From Eubacteriaceae bacterium (GTDB lineage: Bacteria > Bacillota > Clostridia > Peptostreptococcales > Anaerovoracaceae): a DNA stretch of 34,533 bases. Below the pieces are notes generated by a model. That model saw nothing but the letters and a program-made list of their open reading frames with translations. It was not told where the DNA came from and ran no database searches. Below are positions 18,308 through 27,555 of this stretch, in pieces. Every line of letters begins with the position of its first letter. Positions within the stretch are counted from its first letter, which is position 1. A program made the translations under genes and the position numbers. The stretch lies in the NCBI GenBank assembly GCA_029012125.1, contig JAQXLM010000053.1, positions 1-34,533 on the forward strand. Direction: 5' to 3'.

Positions 18308-19189
18308 TTATTCTTTATTCTCTGAGCTGAATACTACGCCTATAATTGCAATTGCTCCGCCAATGATCTGCTTAGCAATAATCGGATCATGTAAAACCGT
18401 TACTCCCAGAATCAGACCTATTACAGGCATTACATTAATCATGGCTGTTACCGAGCTTGCAGTTAACCCCTTAAGACCGAAATTATACAACAGAAATGCG
18501 ATTATTGAGCAACCTATTGCCAGGAACAGCATAGATGCAAGGGATGCTGGCGTTGGCATCATCCAATCCTTCATCTCTGTTAATGCCAAAGGAATGAAGA
18601 AAATTCCTCCGAATACCATCTGATAATAGGTAATGGTTAATGGTGTGTACTTTTCATTTATATTCTTTATTACAAAGTTATATACTCCCCATGAGATTCC
18701 GGCTATCAGCATAAAAATATTACCCAGTATTGGATTAGATGCAGTTTCCCCTCCTCCTGTTGTGGAAAGCATATATACTCCGATAATGGCAATTCCTAAC
18801 CCAAAGGCTTTTTTCTTGCTGGGAATCATTCTGAAAACAGCGAATTCCATTAGTGCAATCAAAGCCGGATAGGCACCGCTGATAAGAGCTGCAGCAGATG
18901 ATGAGGTGTAGTCGATTCCTACATTCTGAAGAGCAAAATACAGCGTTACACCGAATAATCCGGCGAGACACAGGTACTTCATGTCTCCTTTTTCTATTTT
19001 TTCTGATTTTTTTCCTACTTTGATTATTACAAACAGAATTGCTGCAGCCACTATTGTTCTTATGGCTCCCAGTGTAATAGGAGGAAAGGTAGTATACGCA
19101 ATTTTCGTGATAATATATGAACTACTCCAAAATAGAATAGCTGCCAGTGTTGCAAGATAATACTGTGTTTTATTAGTTGTTTTTTCCAA
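18308..19189 (-). CDS. DMT/EamA family transporter
   Basis: About 10 TMs; ILFWSSSYIITKIAYTTFPPITLGAIR. TTG at 19189 preferred: the supplied start (GTG at 19201) falls inside the apparent RBS AAGAGGTG. Confidence 0.88.
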   Translation of the reverse strand: MEKTTNKTQYYLATLAAILFWSSSYIITKIAYTTFPPITLGAIRTIVAAAILFVIIKVGKKSEKIEKGDMKYLCLAGLFGVTLYFALQNVGIDYTSSSAAALISGAYPALIALMEFAVFRMIPSKKKAFGLGIAIIGVYMLSTTGGGETASNPILGNIFMLIAGISWGVYNFVIKNINEKYTPLTITYYQMVFGGIFFIPLALTEMKDWMMPTPASLASMLFLAIGCSIIAFLLYNFGLKGLTASSVTAMINVMPVIGLILGVTVLHDPIIAKQIIGGAIAIIGVVFSSENKE

Positions 19190-19240
19190 AAAAAATAACA
19201 CCTCTTTTCTATATATCTACAGATATTCTATCATATTCTG

Positions 19241-19285
19241 ACAAAAAATAAAATATTAAGCTCATCATAAGACAAGCTTAATATT
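19241..19285 (-). terminator. Rho-independent terminator after the BceB-like permease gene
   Basis: Perfect 11-bp stem AATATTAAGCT (19252-19262) / AGCTTAATATT (19275-19285); - strand tail TTATTTTTTG. Confidence 0.8.
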
Positions 19286-19295
19286 ATGCATAGTT

Positions 19296-21326
19296 TTAAT
19301 TGGCATTTGACACGATACTGTAGTATGAGTTTGATGTAATCTTATATACAACCCCATAGATAAGTCCGTATACAACTGCAGAGCATACTGTAACTATAAT
19401 TATAAGCGGCAGATTCTGCAAATTAAACAGCTGAAGTATTTTCCATACAAGAGGGAATGCAAAAGCAAGATGAAGAATTGCAAAAACCAGAGGAGCAAAG
19501 AACACTGTAATCACCTGGGAGTTTACACTCTTCCTTATATCTGACTTGTTCATTCCCACCTTCTGCATAACTTCGAAGTTCTTCTTATCTTCATATCCCT
19601 CCGAAACCTGTTTATAGTATATGATCAAAACTGTAGCCAGCATAAATACTCCACTTAGAATTATTCCTATGAAGAACAGACCGCCGTATGTTGTGTAAAA
19701 ATCATATCTGTTTCCTGCTGCACACTCTACTGAAAAACTATGAAACATATTATCATTGTTATCCTGTGCAATCTTATCATAAATGTTCGAGTATAGATTA
19801 ATCTGGGCGTCTTCATCACCGTTTGTGTCAAAACTGTATGTCCAGCCCACAGAGAAGTTGTTATTCAATTCCTCATTTTTAAACACATCATGGATGAAGT
19901 CGGAATAGTCGCTTACAATAAGGTATATGCTAGGTGTAACATCAGCCATTACCGAACCTTTAACATCAAAGTCTACCGCATCACCGGCAACCTTGTATAC
20001 TCTTACATCACCAATCTGAATTGTATCCTTTTTGTATTTTGTCCTGATGCAGTGAATTAGAGTTTCATCTTCTTTTAAAGAAACGTCCTTTCCTGTAAGT
20101 TCCCTGTAATCTTCAACAGGTAGAATATGAAGAGCTGTAGCCATATCATATTCGGAAACATTCATTTCATTTAATTTTTCAATGCTATACTCAAACTTGT
20201 CATCAAGTATTGCGCCGTAGGTTTCCGCATAACGATACTCTACCGGATTCTCTATTTTTAAAGCGGCTTTTTCAACCTCACTCTGGATATCGCTCTTTAT
20301 AATATCCAGGTTCTCATCCTTCATCTGTTCTACAGAGTAGGTCTTGACAGAACTGGATATCTGTCTTGGATATCTGGCCTTAAAGCTGTTTTCGCTGCCG
20401 ATATAAAGACTTACTGTAGAAGACATAACCACCAGCACCATGGTGCTGAGAATACATATTGATGCCAGTCCCGCTCCATGTCTTTTCATCCTGAAAGCCA
20501 TAGATGACACTGAAGCAAAATGATTCTTTTTATAATAATACCCCTTTTTCTTTTTCAGAATTCTGCAAATTGCCACGGAGCCGGTAGTAAAGATGATGTA
20601 AGTTGCAATGATTACCATTATTACTGCTATAAAGAACACGGTAAAGGCTGCTAACGGCGTCTTGATTGAAACTGCAAGATAATAAGCTACTCCAAGGATT
20701 ATTGCTCCCAACAAAGCGATTAATCCATTCCCCTTTGGAGGCTTTTCTCCCAGTTTTTCGCTGTTCAGCATTTGCAATGTGTTGGTTCTTCTGATTATTA
20801 TCAGGCTGCTGATCAGAATCACGAAGAAGATGAATGCAAACACTGCAACAGTAAATAATACTGCATCAATGGGAACTCTGAACTCCATTGTAGCTTCAGC
20901 TTTTACAACCTTCATAAGACCAAGTTCAGCCAGTTTTGAAAATAGTATTCCGAAAAACAATCCGCAAATTGTGGAGGAAATACTGATTATCAAGGTCTCA
21001 TAAATTGTAATTATAGACAGCTTGTTCTTACCCATACCCAACACGTTATAAAGACCGAATTCCATATTCCTTCTCTTTACAAGGAATGAATTGGTGTAAA
21101 ACAGGAAAATCAATGCAAAAATCCCTATTACTCTCTGTCCCAGGAACATTATAAAGTTTAGGCTGGTTCCCCCTCCCATGTATTCATACATGGGATTATT
21201 GCAAAGGGATGACATGATGTAGAACATGGTAATCATACCAACACACGTCAGAAAATACGGAAGATACAGTTTTCTGTTATTCTTTATGGTTGTAAATGCA
21301 AGCTTGGGATAAAATCCTATTTTCAT
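19296..21326 (-). CDS. BceB-like FtsX-domain ABC transporter permease
   Basis: 676 aa; KLAFTTIKNNRKLYLPYFLTC, RRNMEFGLYNVLGMGKNKL, large extracellular domain between TM blocks and C-terminal KKNFEVMQKVGMNKSDIRKSV. Confidence 0.92.
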   Translation of the reverse strand: MKIGFYPKLAFTTIKNNRKLYLPYFLTCVGMITMFYIMSSLCNNPMYEYMGGGTSLNFIMFLGQRVIGIFALIFLFYTNSFLVKRRNMEFGLYNVLGMGKNKLSIITIYETLIISISSTICGLFFGILFSKLAELGLMKVVKAEATMEFRVPIDAVLFTVAVFAFIFFVILISSLIIIRRTNTLQMLNSEKLGEKPPKGNGLIALLGAIILGVAYYLAVSIKTPLAAFTVFFIAVIMVIIATYIIFTTGSVAICRILKKKKGYYYKKNHFASVSSMAFRMKRHGAGLASICILSTMVLVVMSSTVSLYIGSENSFKARYPRQISSSVKTYSVEQMKDENLDIIKSDIQSEVEKAALKIENPVEYRYAETYGAILDDKFEYSIEKLNEMNVSEYDMATALHILPVEDYRELTGKDVSLKEDETLIHCIRTKYKKDTIQIGDVRVYKVAGDAVDFDVKGSVMADVTPSIYLIVSDYSDFIHDVFKNEELNNNFSVGWTYSFDTNGDEDAQINLYSNIYDKIAQDNNDNMFHSFSVECAAGNRYDFYTTYGGLFFIGIILSGVFMLATVLIIYYKQVSEGYEDKKNFEVMQKVGMNKSDIRKSVNSQVITVFFAPLVFAILHLAFAFPLVWKILQLFNLQNLPLIIIVTVCSAVVYGLIYGVVYKITSNSYYSIVSNAN

Positions 21327-22087
21327 CTGATTTCGCCCCCTGTCAGAAGCATTGTCAGAGTATCGGATATTTTCTGATACATCTGTTCATTGGTGCACTC
21401 ACCTCTGTAAATCTGATGAAACACTTCACCGTCTTTGATAAACAGTACGCGTCCGGCGCAACTTGCAGCTTTGACCGAATGTGTAACCATTAACACTGTC
21501 TGGCCTGTTTTGTTTATATCTGCAAATAGTTTTAAAAGTTCATCTGACGACTTAGAGTCCAGAGCTCCTGTTGGTTCATCAGCTATTACAAGCTTTGGTT
21601 CTGTTATCAGCGCTCTTGCAACTGCTGCACGCTGCTTTTGTCCCCCTGAAACCTCATAAGGATATTTTTTCAGAATTTCCTTAATTCCCAATCTGTCAGC
21701 AATAGGTGCAATCTTCTTTCTCATAACCTTATATGGTTCTCCTGCTAAAACCAGCGGAAGAAAAATATTGTCCTCCAGAGAAAAAGTGTCCAGAAGATTA
21801 AACTCCTGAAAAACAAATCCAAGATTATCTCTTCTAAAATCTGACATGTCCTTTTCAGCGATATTCGAAAGATCCTTGCCGTCTAAAACAATTTTACCGC
21901 TTGTCGGTTTATCCAGAGCTGCCAGGTTATTGAGTAATGTGGTTTTACCTGAACCTGATTCACCCATGATTGCTACGTATTCCCCTTCTTCAACTGTAAA
22001 GTTAACATTCTTTAATGCTTCGACCTGATTACCACCAAAGCGTGTAGTATATACCTTTCTCAATCCCTTAACTTCCAATAAGCTCAT
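21323..22087 (-). CDS. BceA-like ABC transporter ATP-binding protein
   Basis: 254 aa; GESGSGKTTLLNNLAALDKPTSG, VSGGQKQRAAVARALITEPKLVIADEPTGALDSKSSDELL. Confidence 0.95.
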   Translation of the reverse strand: MSLLEVKGLRKVYTTRFGGNQVEALKNVNFTVEEGEYVAIMGESGSGKTTLLNNLAALDKPTSGKIVLDGKDLSNIAEKDMSDFRRDNLGFVFQEFNLLDTFSLEDNIFLPLVLAGEPYKVMRKKIAPIADRLGIKEILKKYPYEVSGGQKQRAAVARALITEPKLVIADEPTGALDSKSSDELLKLFADINKTGQTVLMVTHSVKAASCAGRVLFIKDGEVFHQIYRGECTNEQMYQKISDTLTMLLTGGEIR

Positions 22088-22171
22088 TTTTTTACCTCCT
22101 TGATGTAATCAGTATATCAAAAAAGGGAAATGAAGCTCCATATCATTTACTTACATTTCCCTAATATTTCC

Positions 22172-22185
22172 TTACAGTTTTGTAA
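22172..22185. promoter_or_regulatory. BceR-type operator upstream of the bceAB-like genes
   Basis: TTACA-GTTT-TGTAA, perfect inverted repeat inside CTTACAGTTTTGTAAG (22171-22186); matches the known BceR-type TNACA-N4-TGTAA pattern; lies between kinase and ATPase genes. Confidence 0.78.
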
Positions 22186-22193
22186 GAATTAAA

Positions 22194-23186
22194 TTATTTT
22201 CCTGTCAGATGTATAGAAAACTCAGAACCTTTATCCGGCTCTGACTTTACAGTTATGCTATGCCCCAGTCTGTCACAAATTCTTTTGCACAGATATAGTC
22301 CTAAGCCACTGGCCTTCTTATCCAATCTACCATGGTATCCGGTATATCCTTTTTCAAAGATTCTTGGAATATCGTCAGCTGCAATACCCATTCCGGTATC
22401 TGCAATGACTATTGTATCGGGTTCTCGCCAGGTAATGGATATGGAACCTGCAAAAGTGTATTTTACAGCATTAGTCAGAATCTGTTCCACTACAAAGCTA
22501 AGCCATTTTTCATCGGTTACGGCTGATGCATTAACAGAAGTGTAATCAAGCCTCAATCCCTTGGAAATAAACTGGCCGGAAAGCTTTCTAACAGCATTTC
22601 TTATGATACTGTCAATGTCCGTTTCTCTGAAAACATAATCAGTACTGTCAGAATCAAGCCTAAGATATGTCATGACCATATCTACATACTGCTCTATTCT
22701 AACAAGATCGTCGTTAAGCCTGCGTGAAAGAGGACTGTCTTCGTTCTGGAGAGTCAGTCGCATAGATGCTATGGGAGTTTTTATCTGATGAGCCCATACG
22801 GTATAATACTCAATCATATCATCGTATTTATTCATCAGTTCTGCAATAATGCTCTGATTCTTCTGTTCTAACAGATTAATCAGCTCCCGATAATTGGCAT
22901 CGTCTGTCTTATTGTATTGTGAAATGCAATCTGTCAGATTTGCAGGCAGTTTTCTCATGTACTTTAGCAGCTGATTCTTTTTGTATGCTTTGATAAGCCG
23001 GTATACACCGTAAAGTGATGCAATGACCAGAGAAATTGCCGTAGGATACAGTATCACTGCAACAGGAGTGTTATACAGCAGTAAAACTATCGGAAATGCA
23101 GAATAACATAACAGACAAACAATAATAGTACATAAATGTTCTCTGATATACTTTATGAAAAACCTCATATTGTAGCTCCTATGCAA
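22194..23186 (-). CDS. BceS-like intramembrane-sensing histidine kinase
   Basis: 330 aa; two N-terminal TMs with almost no extracellular loop, HQIKTPIASMRLTLQ H-box, GLGLYLCKRICDRLGH. Confidence 0.92.
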   Translation of the reverse strand: MHRSYNMRFFIKYIREHLCTIIVCLLCYSAFPIVLLLYNTPVAVILYPTAISLVIASLYGVYRLIKAYKKNQLLKYMRKLPANLTDCISQYNKTDDANYRELINLLEQKNQSIIAELMNKYDDMIEYYTVWAHQIKTPIASMRLTLQNEDSPLSRRLNDDLVRIEQYVDMVMTYLRLDSDSTDYVFRETDIDSIIRNAVRKLSGQFISKGLRLDYTSVNASAVTDEKWLSFVVEQILTNAVKYTFAGSISITWREPDTIVIADTGMGIAADDIPRIFEKGYTGYHGRLDKKASGLGLYLCKRICDRLGHSITVKSEPDKGSEFSIHLTGK

Positions 23187-23850
23187 TAATATAGCCTACA
23201 CCGTGTTTTGTCTCAATATAGCCGGAAAGCCCTGCGTTGTCCAGTTTCTTCCGGAGCCTGTTAATATTAACCGTCAGAGTATTTTCATCCACAAATTCAT
23301 CAGTCTTCCACAGTGTTTCCATAAGCTTTTCCCGGCTTACTACCTTGCCCTTATTCAGCATCAAAGTCAACAGAATTCGATATTCATTTTTGCTCAGTGA
23401 AACAGTTTCGCTGCCAAATACAAAGCTTCCGTCTCCGGTATTAAGTACGGCACCTCTATGTTCCAGAACAGAAACCTTAGATCCAAAGTCATATGTTCTT
23501 CTCAGCATGGCCTGAACTTTTGCAATCAGTACGTTTAAATCAAATGGCTTTGCGATAAAGTCGTCAGCGCCCATATTCATAGCCATGACGATATTCATAT
23601 TATCAGCGGCAGACGAAATGAATATAATTGGCACACTTGATGACTTTCTGATTTCCTGGCACCAGTGATATCCGTCAAAGAAAGGCAGAGATATATCCAG
23701 CAGAACCAGGTGGGGATCAAAGTCAGCAAAATCTGACATTACGTTCCTGAAGCCTGTAACTGCCCTGCATTCAATATCCCACAGCTCAGCCTGTTTTATT
23801 ATGGCATCTGCTATACCCTTGTCATCTTCAACGATAAGAAGTCTATACAT
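23179..23850 (-). CDS. BceR-like OmpR-family response regulator
   Basis: 223 aa; LLIVEDDKGIADAI, LVLLDISLPFFDGYHWCQEIR, winged-helix C-terminus VDENTLTVNINRLRKKLDNAG. Confidence 0.94.
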   Translation of the reverse strand: MYRLLIVEDDKGIADAIIKQAELWDIECRAVTGFRNVMSDFADFDPHLVLLDISLPFFDGYHWCQEIRKSSSVPIIFISSAADNMNIVMAMNMGADDFIAKPFDLNVLIAKVQAMLRRTYDFGSKVSVLEHRGAVLNTGDGSFVFGSETVSLSKNEYRILLTLMLNKGKVVSREKLMETLWKTDEFVDENTLTVNINRLRKKLDNAGLSGYIETKHGVGYIIA

Positions 23851-23859
23851 ATTTCTCCC

Positions 23860-26800
23860 TTATTTAAAGTATTCTACTGCAGCCTTAAACATCTGCATAT
23901 CGAATTCGCCGGGAACATTCTTGTAAAGTCCTGCGCCGATTCTTTCGGAGTGTCCCATTTTACCCAGGACTCTTCCGTCAGGTGAAGTTATACCTTCAAT
24001 AGAAGCATAAGAACCGTTTGGATTGTACTGGATGTCAGCACTTACGTTTCCGTCCAAATCAACATACTGTGTAATAATCTGGCCATTATCCGCTAATTCT
24101 CTAATCAGTTCAGCAGGAGCTATAAATCTTCCTTCACCGTGTGAAATCGGAACTGTAAAAATATCTCCGGCATGAACATTTGCCAGCCAAGGTGACTTGT
24201 TAGAAGCGATTCTTGTTCGTACAAGCTTGGACTGGTGACGTCCGATTTCATTATATGTTAAAGTTGGACAGTTTTCATCTGTATCTATAATTTTTCCGTA
24301 AGGAACCAGACCAAGCTTAATCAGCGCCTGGAAACCATTACAGATACCTGCCATAAGACCATCTCTGTTCTCAAGCAGATCGGTTACAGCATCCTTAACC
24401 TCTTCGTTTCTAAAGAAAGCTGTGATGAATTTAGCGGAACCGTCAGGTTCGTCTCCGCCGGAGAATCCACCCGGAATGAATATAATCTGTGATTCCTTAA
24501 CCTTTGCAGCGAAGTCTTCAACTGACTTTGCAATTGAAGCTGCTGACAGGTTATTGATAACGAAGATCTCAGGTTCAGCACCTGCGTCTCGGAAAGCCTT
24601 AGCGGAATCAAATTCGCAGTTTGTACCTGGGAATACAGGAATAAGTACCTTAGGTGTATCAACCTTAACCTTAGCATGAGGTCTTTCTGAAGCCTCATAA
24701 GTAAAGGTTTCCAGCTTGTTATCCTGAACCTGTATGTTACAGCTGTAGATAGATTCCAGCTTATCTTCATATCTTTTCTCAATGTCAGCTAAAAGGATGA
24801 CATCATCGCCGTGCTTAATAGCCTTTTCATCTGTAGTCGTACCTAGTATCAGACCTTCTACCTCTGCACCATCTTCTACTTCTACGATAAATGAACCATA
24901 TGCATATTTAAAGATATCATTTACTGCAATGTCTGAATTGTATTCGAAACCGATTTCATTACCCATAGTCATCTTAAGTACTGCTTCTGCAACTCCTCCA
25001 TAGGTTGGAGTATAGACGCTTAATGCAAATCTGTCTTCAACTAATTTATGAACGGTTGCAAACACCGATTTCAGTGATTCAGCCTCAGGTAATCCGTTTT
25101 CATCATATACTGGGGTTAACATAATTACTTTATGGTTAGCTCCCTTGAATTCAGGTGAAACGATGTTTCTAACGTCTTCTGTTGTTACAGCAAAAGAAAT
25201 TAATGTAGGTGGAACATCAATATCTTCGAAGGTTCCGCTCATGGAGTCCTTACCACCTATCGCAGCAACACCAAGATCTTTCTGAGCCTTAAATGCACCT
25301 AGTACAGCTGCCATCGGTTTACCCCACTTTTCAGCTGTCTTAAGCTTTTCGAAGTATTCCTGGAAGGATAGATATACATCCTCAAAGGAAGCACCTGCAG
25401 CTATAAGCTTTGATACGGATTCTACTACAGCAAGGTATGCACCGTGGTATGGGCTTGTACTTGAAATAAACGGATTGTAACCCCATGACATTACTGAACA
25501 TGTGGAAGTGTGCTCTTTTTCCACGGAAACAAGGTTTACCATAGCCTGAATAGGTGTTCTCTGTCTTATTCCGCCAAATGGCATCAGAACAGTTCCGGCA
25601 CCGATGGTCGAGTCGAATCTTTCTGAAAGTCCTCTTTTGGAACATACATTTAAGTCCTCTGCAAGAGCAAGGTATTCATCAACAAAGTTTTCAGCTTCAG
25701 GTTTATTGAATTCCTTATGCATTGGAATTTCTGCTGTTGTGTGCTTTTCTGCACCATTTGTGTCCAGGAACTCTCTTGAAATATTAACAATAGCCTTGTC
25801 ATTCCAGAAAATCCTTAGGTATGGATTATCTTTTACTTCAGCTACAACTGTAGCTTCAAGGTTTTCTTCCTTTGCAAGCTGACAGAACCGTTCAACATCA
25901 TCTTTTCCCACTACAACGGCCATTCTTTCCTGAGATTCACTGATAGCAAGCTCAGTTCCGTCAAGTCCGTCGTATTTCTTAGGTACAGCATTCAGGTTGA
26001 TTTCCAGACCGTCTGCCAATTCACCGATAGCTACGGATACGCCGCCTGCTCCAAAGTCGTTACAGCGCTTTATCATCTTTGATGCTTCCGCATTTCTGAA
26101 TAATCTCTGAAGCTTTCTTTCCTCAGGTGCGTTACCCTTCTGAACCTCAGCACCACAGCTTTCAAGAGATTCCAATGTATGTGACTTGGAGGAACCTGTT
26201 GCTCCGCCACAGCCGTCACGTCCTGTTCTACCGCCTAGAAGGATGATAATATCACCGTCAACCGGTCTTTCTCTACGAACATTTTCAGCAGGTGCTGCAG
26301 CAATTACAGCTCCGACTTCCATTCTTTTTGCAACATAACCTTCGTGATATATTTCGTCAACCTGTCCTGTAGCAAGACCGATCTGGTTTCCGTATGAACT
26401 GTATCCGCTTGCTGCAGTCGTAACGATTTTTCTCTGTGGCAGCTTTCCTTTCATTGTTTCTGAAACCGGCTTTAGTGGATCGGCAGCACCTGTTACTCTC
26501 ATAGCTGAGTAAACATAGCTTCTTCCTGAAAGTGGATCTCTGATAGCTCCGCCGATACATGTTGCTGCTCCTCCAAAAGGTTCAATTTCTGTTGGATGGT
26601 TGTGAGTTTCGTTTTTGAATAACAACAGCCATTTCTGTGTTTCACCGTCAACATCTACTTCGATTTTTACTGTACAAGCGTTGATTTCTTCGGATTCGTC
26701 CAGTTTTGGCATCATTCCCTTTGACTTTAGGAACTTTGCTGCAAGAGTTCCTATATCCATCAGATTAACAGGCTTGGTTCTACCAAGTTCAGCACGAGTG

Positions 26801-27552
26801 CTGATATAGTCTTCATATGCAGCCTGAATCTCAGGGTCTTCAAATGTTACCTTATCAATTGTTGTGTTGAATGTAGTGTGTCTGCAGTGATCGGACCAAT
26901 ATGTATCAATTACTCTGATTTCGGTAATTGTAGGGTCTCTGTCTTCTGATTTGAAATAATCCTGACAGAACTTCAGATCTGCAAAGTCCATTGCAAGACC
27001 GTAATCATCAAGAAATTCGGTAAGACCTGCCTCATCTAATTGAATGAAACCATCCAGTGTTGCAACTTCAGTAGGAATTTCATATTCTACATGAAGGGTT
27101 TCAAATTCCTCCAGACTTGCTTCTCTGGATTCAACAGGGTTGATTACATATTTCTTTATCTCTTCCAGTTCAGCTTCGCTTATTACACCTTTAAGAATGT
27201 AAACCTTTGCAGTTGCAACATCAGGTCGTTCACCTTTGGATATGATCTGAATACACTCTGCCGCAGAATTTGCTCTCTGGTCAAACTGTCCAGGCAGGAA
27301 CTCAACTGCAAATACATGCTCATCGTCGGAAAAATCCAGTGATTCGTATGTCTTGTCAATCTGAGGTTCTGAAAAAACTGCATTTACAGCATAGTCAAAT
27401 AATTCCCTGTCTATATTTTCAACATCATATCTGTTAACGATTCTGATGTCAGTTAAGCCCTTAATCTGAAGCAGATTTACAAGGTCATGCTTTAGTGACG
27501 CCGCTTCGTGGGCAAATTCTCTTTTCTTTTCAACATATATTCTGTATACCAT
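23860..27552 (-). CDS. purL: Phosphoribosylformylglycinamidine synthase, single-chain form
   Basis: 1230 aa; synthase domains (NETHNHPTEIEPFGGAATCIGGAIRDPLSGR) plus C-terminal glutaminase (VLIPVFPGTNCEFDSAKAFRDAGAE, MAGICNGFQALIKLGL). Confidence 0.97.
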   Translation of the reverse strand: MVYRIYVEKKREFAHEAASLKHDLVNLLQIKGLTDIRIVNRYDVENIDRELFDYAVNAVFSEPQIDKTYESLDFSDDEHVFAVEFLPGQFDQRANSAAECIQIISKGERPDVATAKVYILKGVISEAELEEIKKYVINPVESREASLEEFETLHVEYEIPTEVATLDGFIQLDEAGLTEFLDDYGLAMDFADLKFCQDYFKSEDRDPTITEIRVIDTYWSDHCRHTTFNTTIDKVTFEDPEIQAAYEDYISTRAELGRTKPVNLMDIGTLAAKFLKSKGMMPKLDESEEINACTVKIEVDVDGETQKWLLLFKNETHNHPTEIEPFGGAATCIGGAIRDPLSGRSYVYSAMRVTGAADPLKPVSETMKGKLPQRKIVTTAASGYSSYGNQIGLATGQVDEIYHEGYVAKRMEVGAVIAAAPAENVRRERPVDGDIIILLGGRTGRDGCGGATGSSKSHTLESLESCGAEVQKGNAPEERKLQRLFRNAEASKMIKRCNDFGAGGVSVAIGELADGLEINLNAVPKKYDGLDGTELAISESQERMAVVVGKDDVERFCQLAKEENLEATVVAEVKDNPYLRIFWNDKAIVNISREFLDTNGAEKHTTAEIPMHKEFNKPEAENFVDEYLALAEDLNVCSKRGLSERFDSTIGAGTVLMPFGGIRQRTPIQAMVNLVSVEKEHTSTCSVMSWGYNPFISSTSPYHGAYLAVVESVSKLIAAGASFEDVYLSFQEYFEKLKTAEKWGKPMAAVLGAFKAQKDLGVAAIGGKDSMSGTFEDIDVPPTLISFAVTTEDVRNIVSPEFKGANHKVIMLTPVYDENGLPEAESLKSVFATVHKLVEDRFALSVYTPTYGGVAEAVLKMTMGNEIGFEYNSDIAVNDIFKYAYGSFIVEVEDGAEVEGLILGTTTDEKAIKHGDDVILLADIEKRYEDKLESIYSCNIQVQDNKLETFTYEASERPHAKVKVDTPKVLIPVFPGTNCEFDSAKAFRDAGAEPEIFVINNLSAASIAKSVEDFAAKVKESQIIFIPGGFSGGDEPDGSAKFITAFFRNEEVKDAVTDLLENRDGLMAGICNGFQALIKLGLVPYGKIIDTDENCPTLTYNEIGRHQSKLVRTRIASNKSPWLANVHAGDIFTVPISHGEGRFIAPAELIRELADNGQIITQYVDLDGNVSADIQYNPNGSYASIEGITSPDGRVLGKMGHSERIGAGLYKNVPGEFDMQMFKAAVEYFK

Positions 27553-27555
27553 TGT

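Noticed and set aside
24384-24782. 132-aa - strand ORF inside purL
   Set aside because: Alternative frame of a strongly conserved purL; composition typical of a shadow ORF
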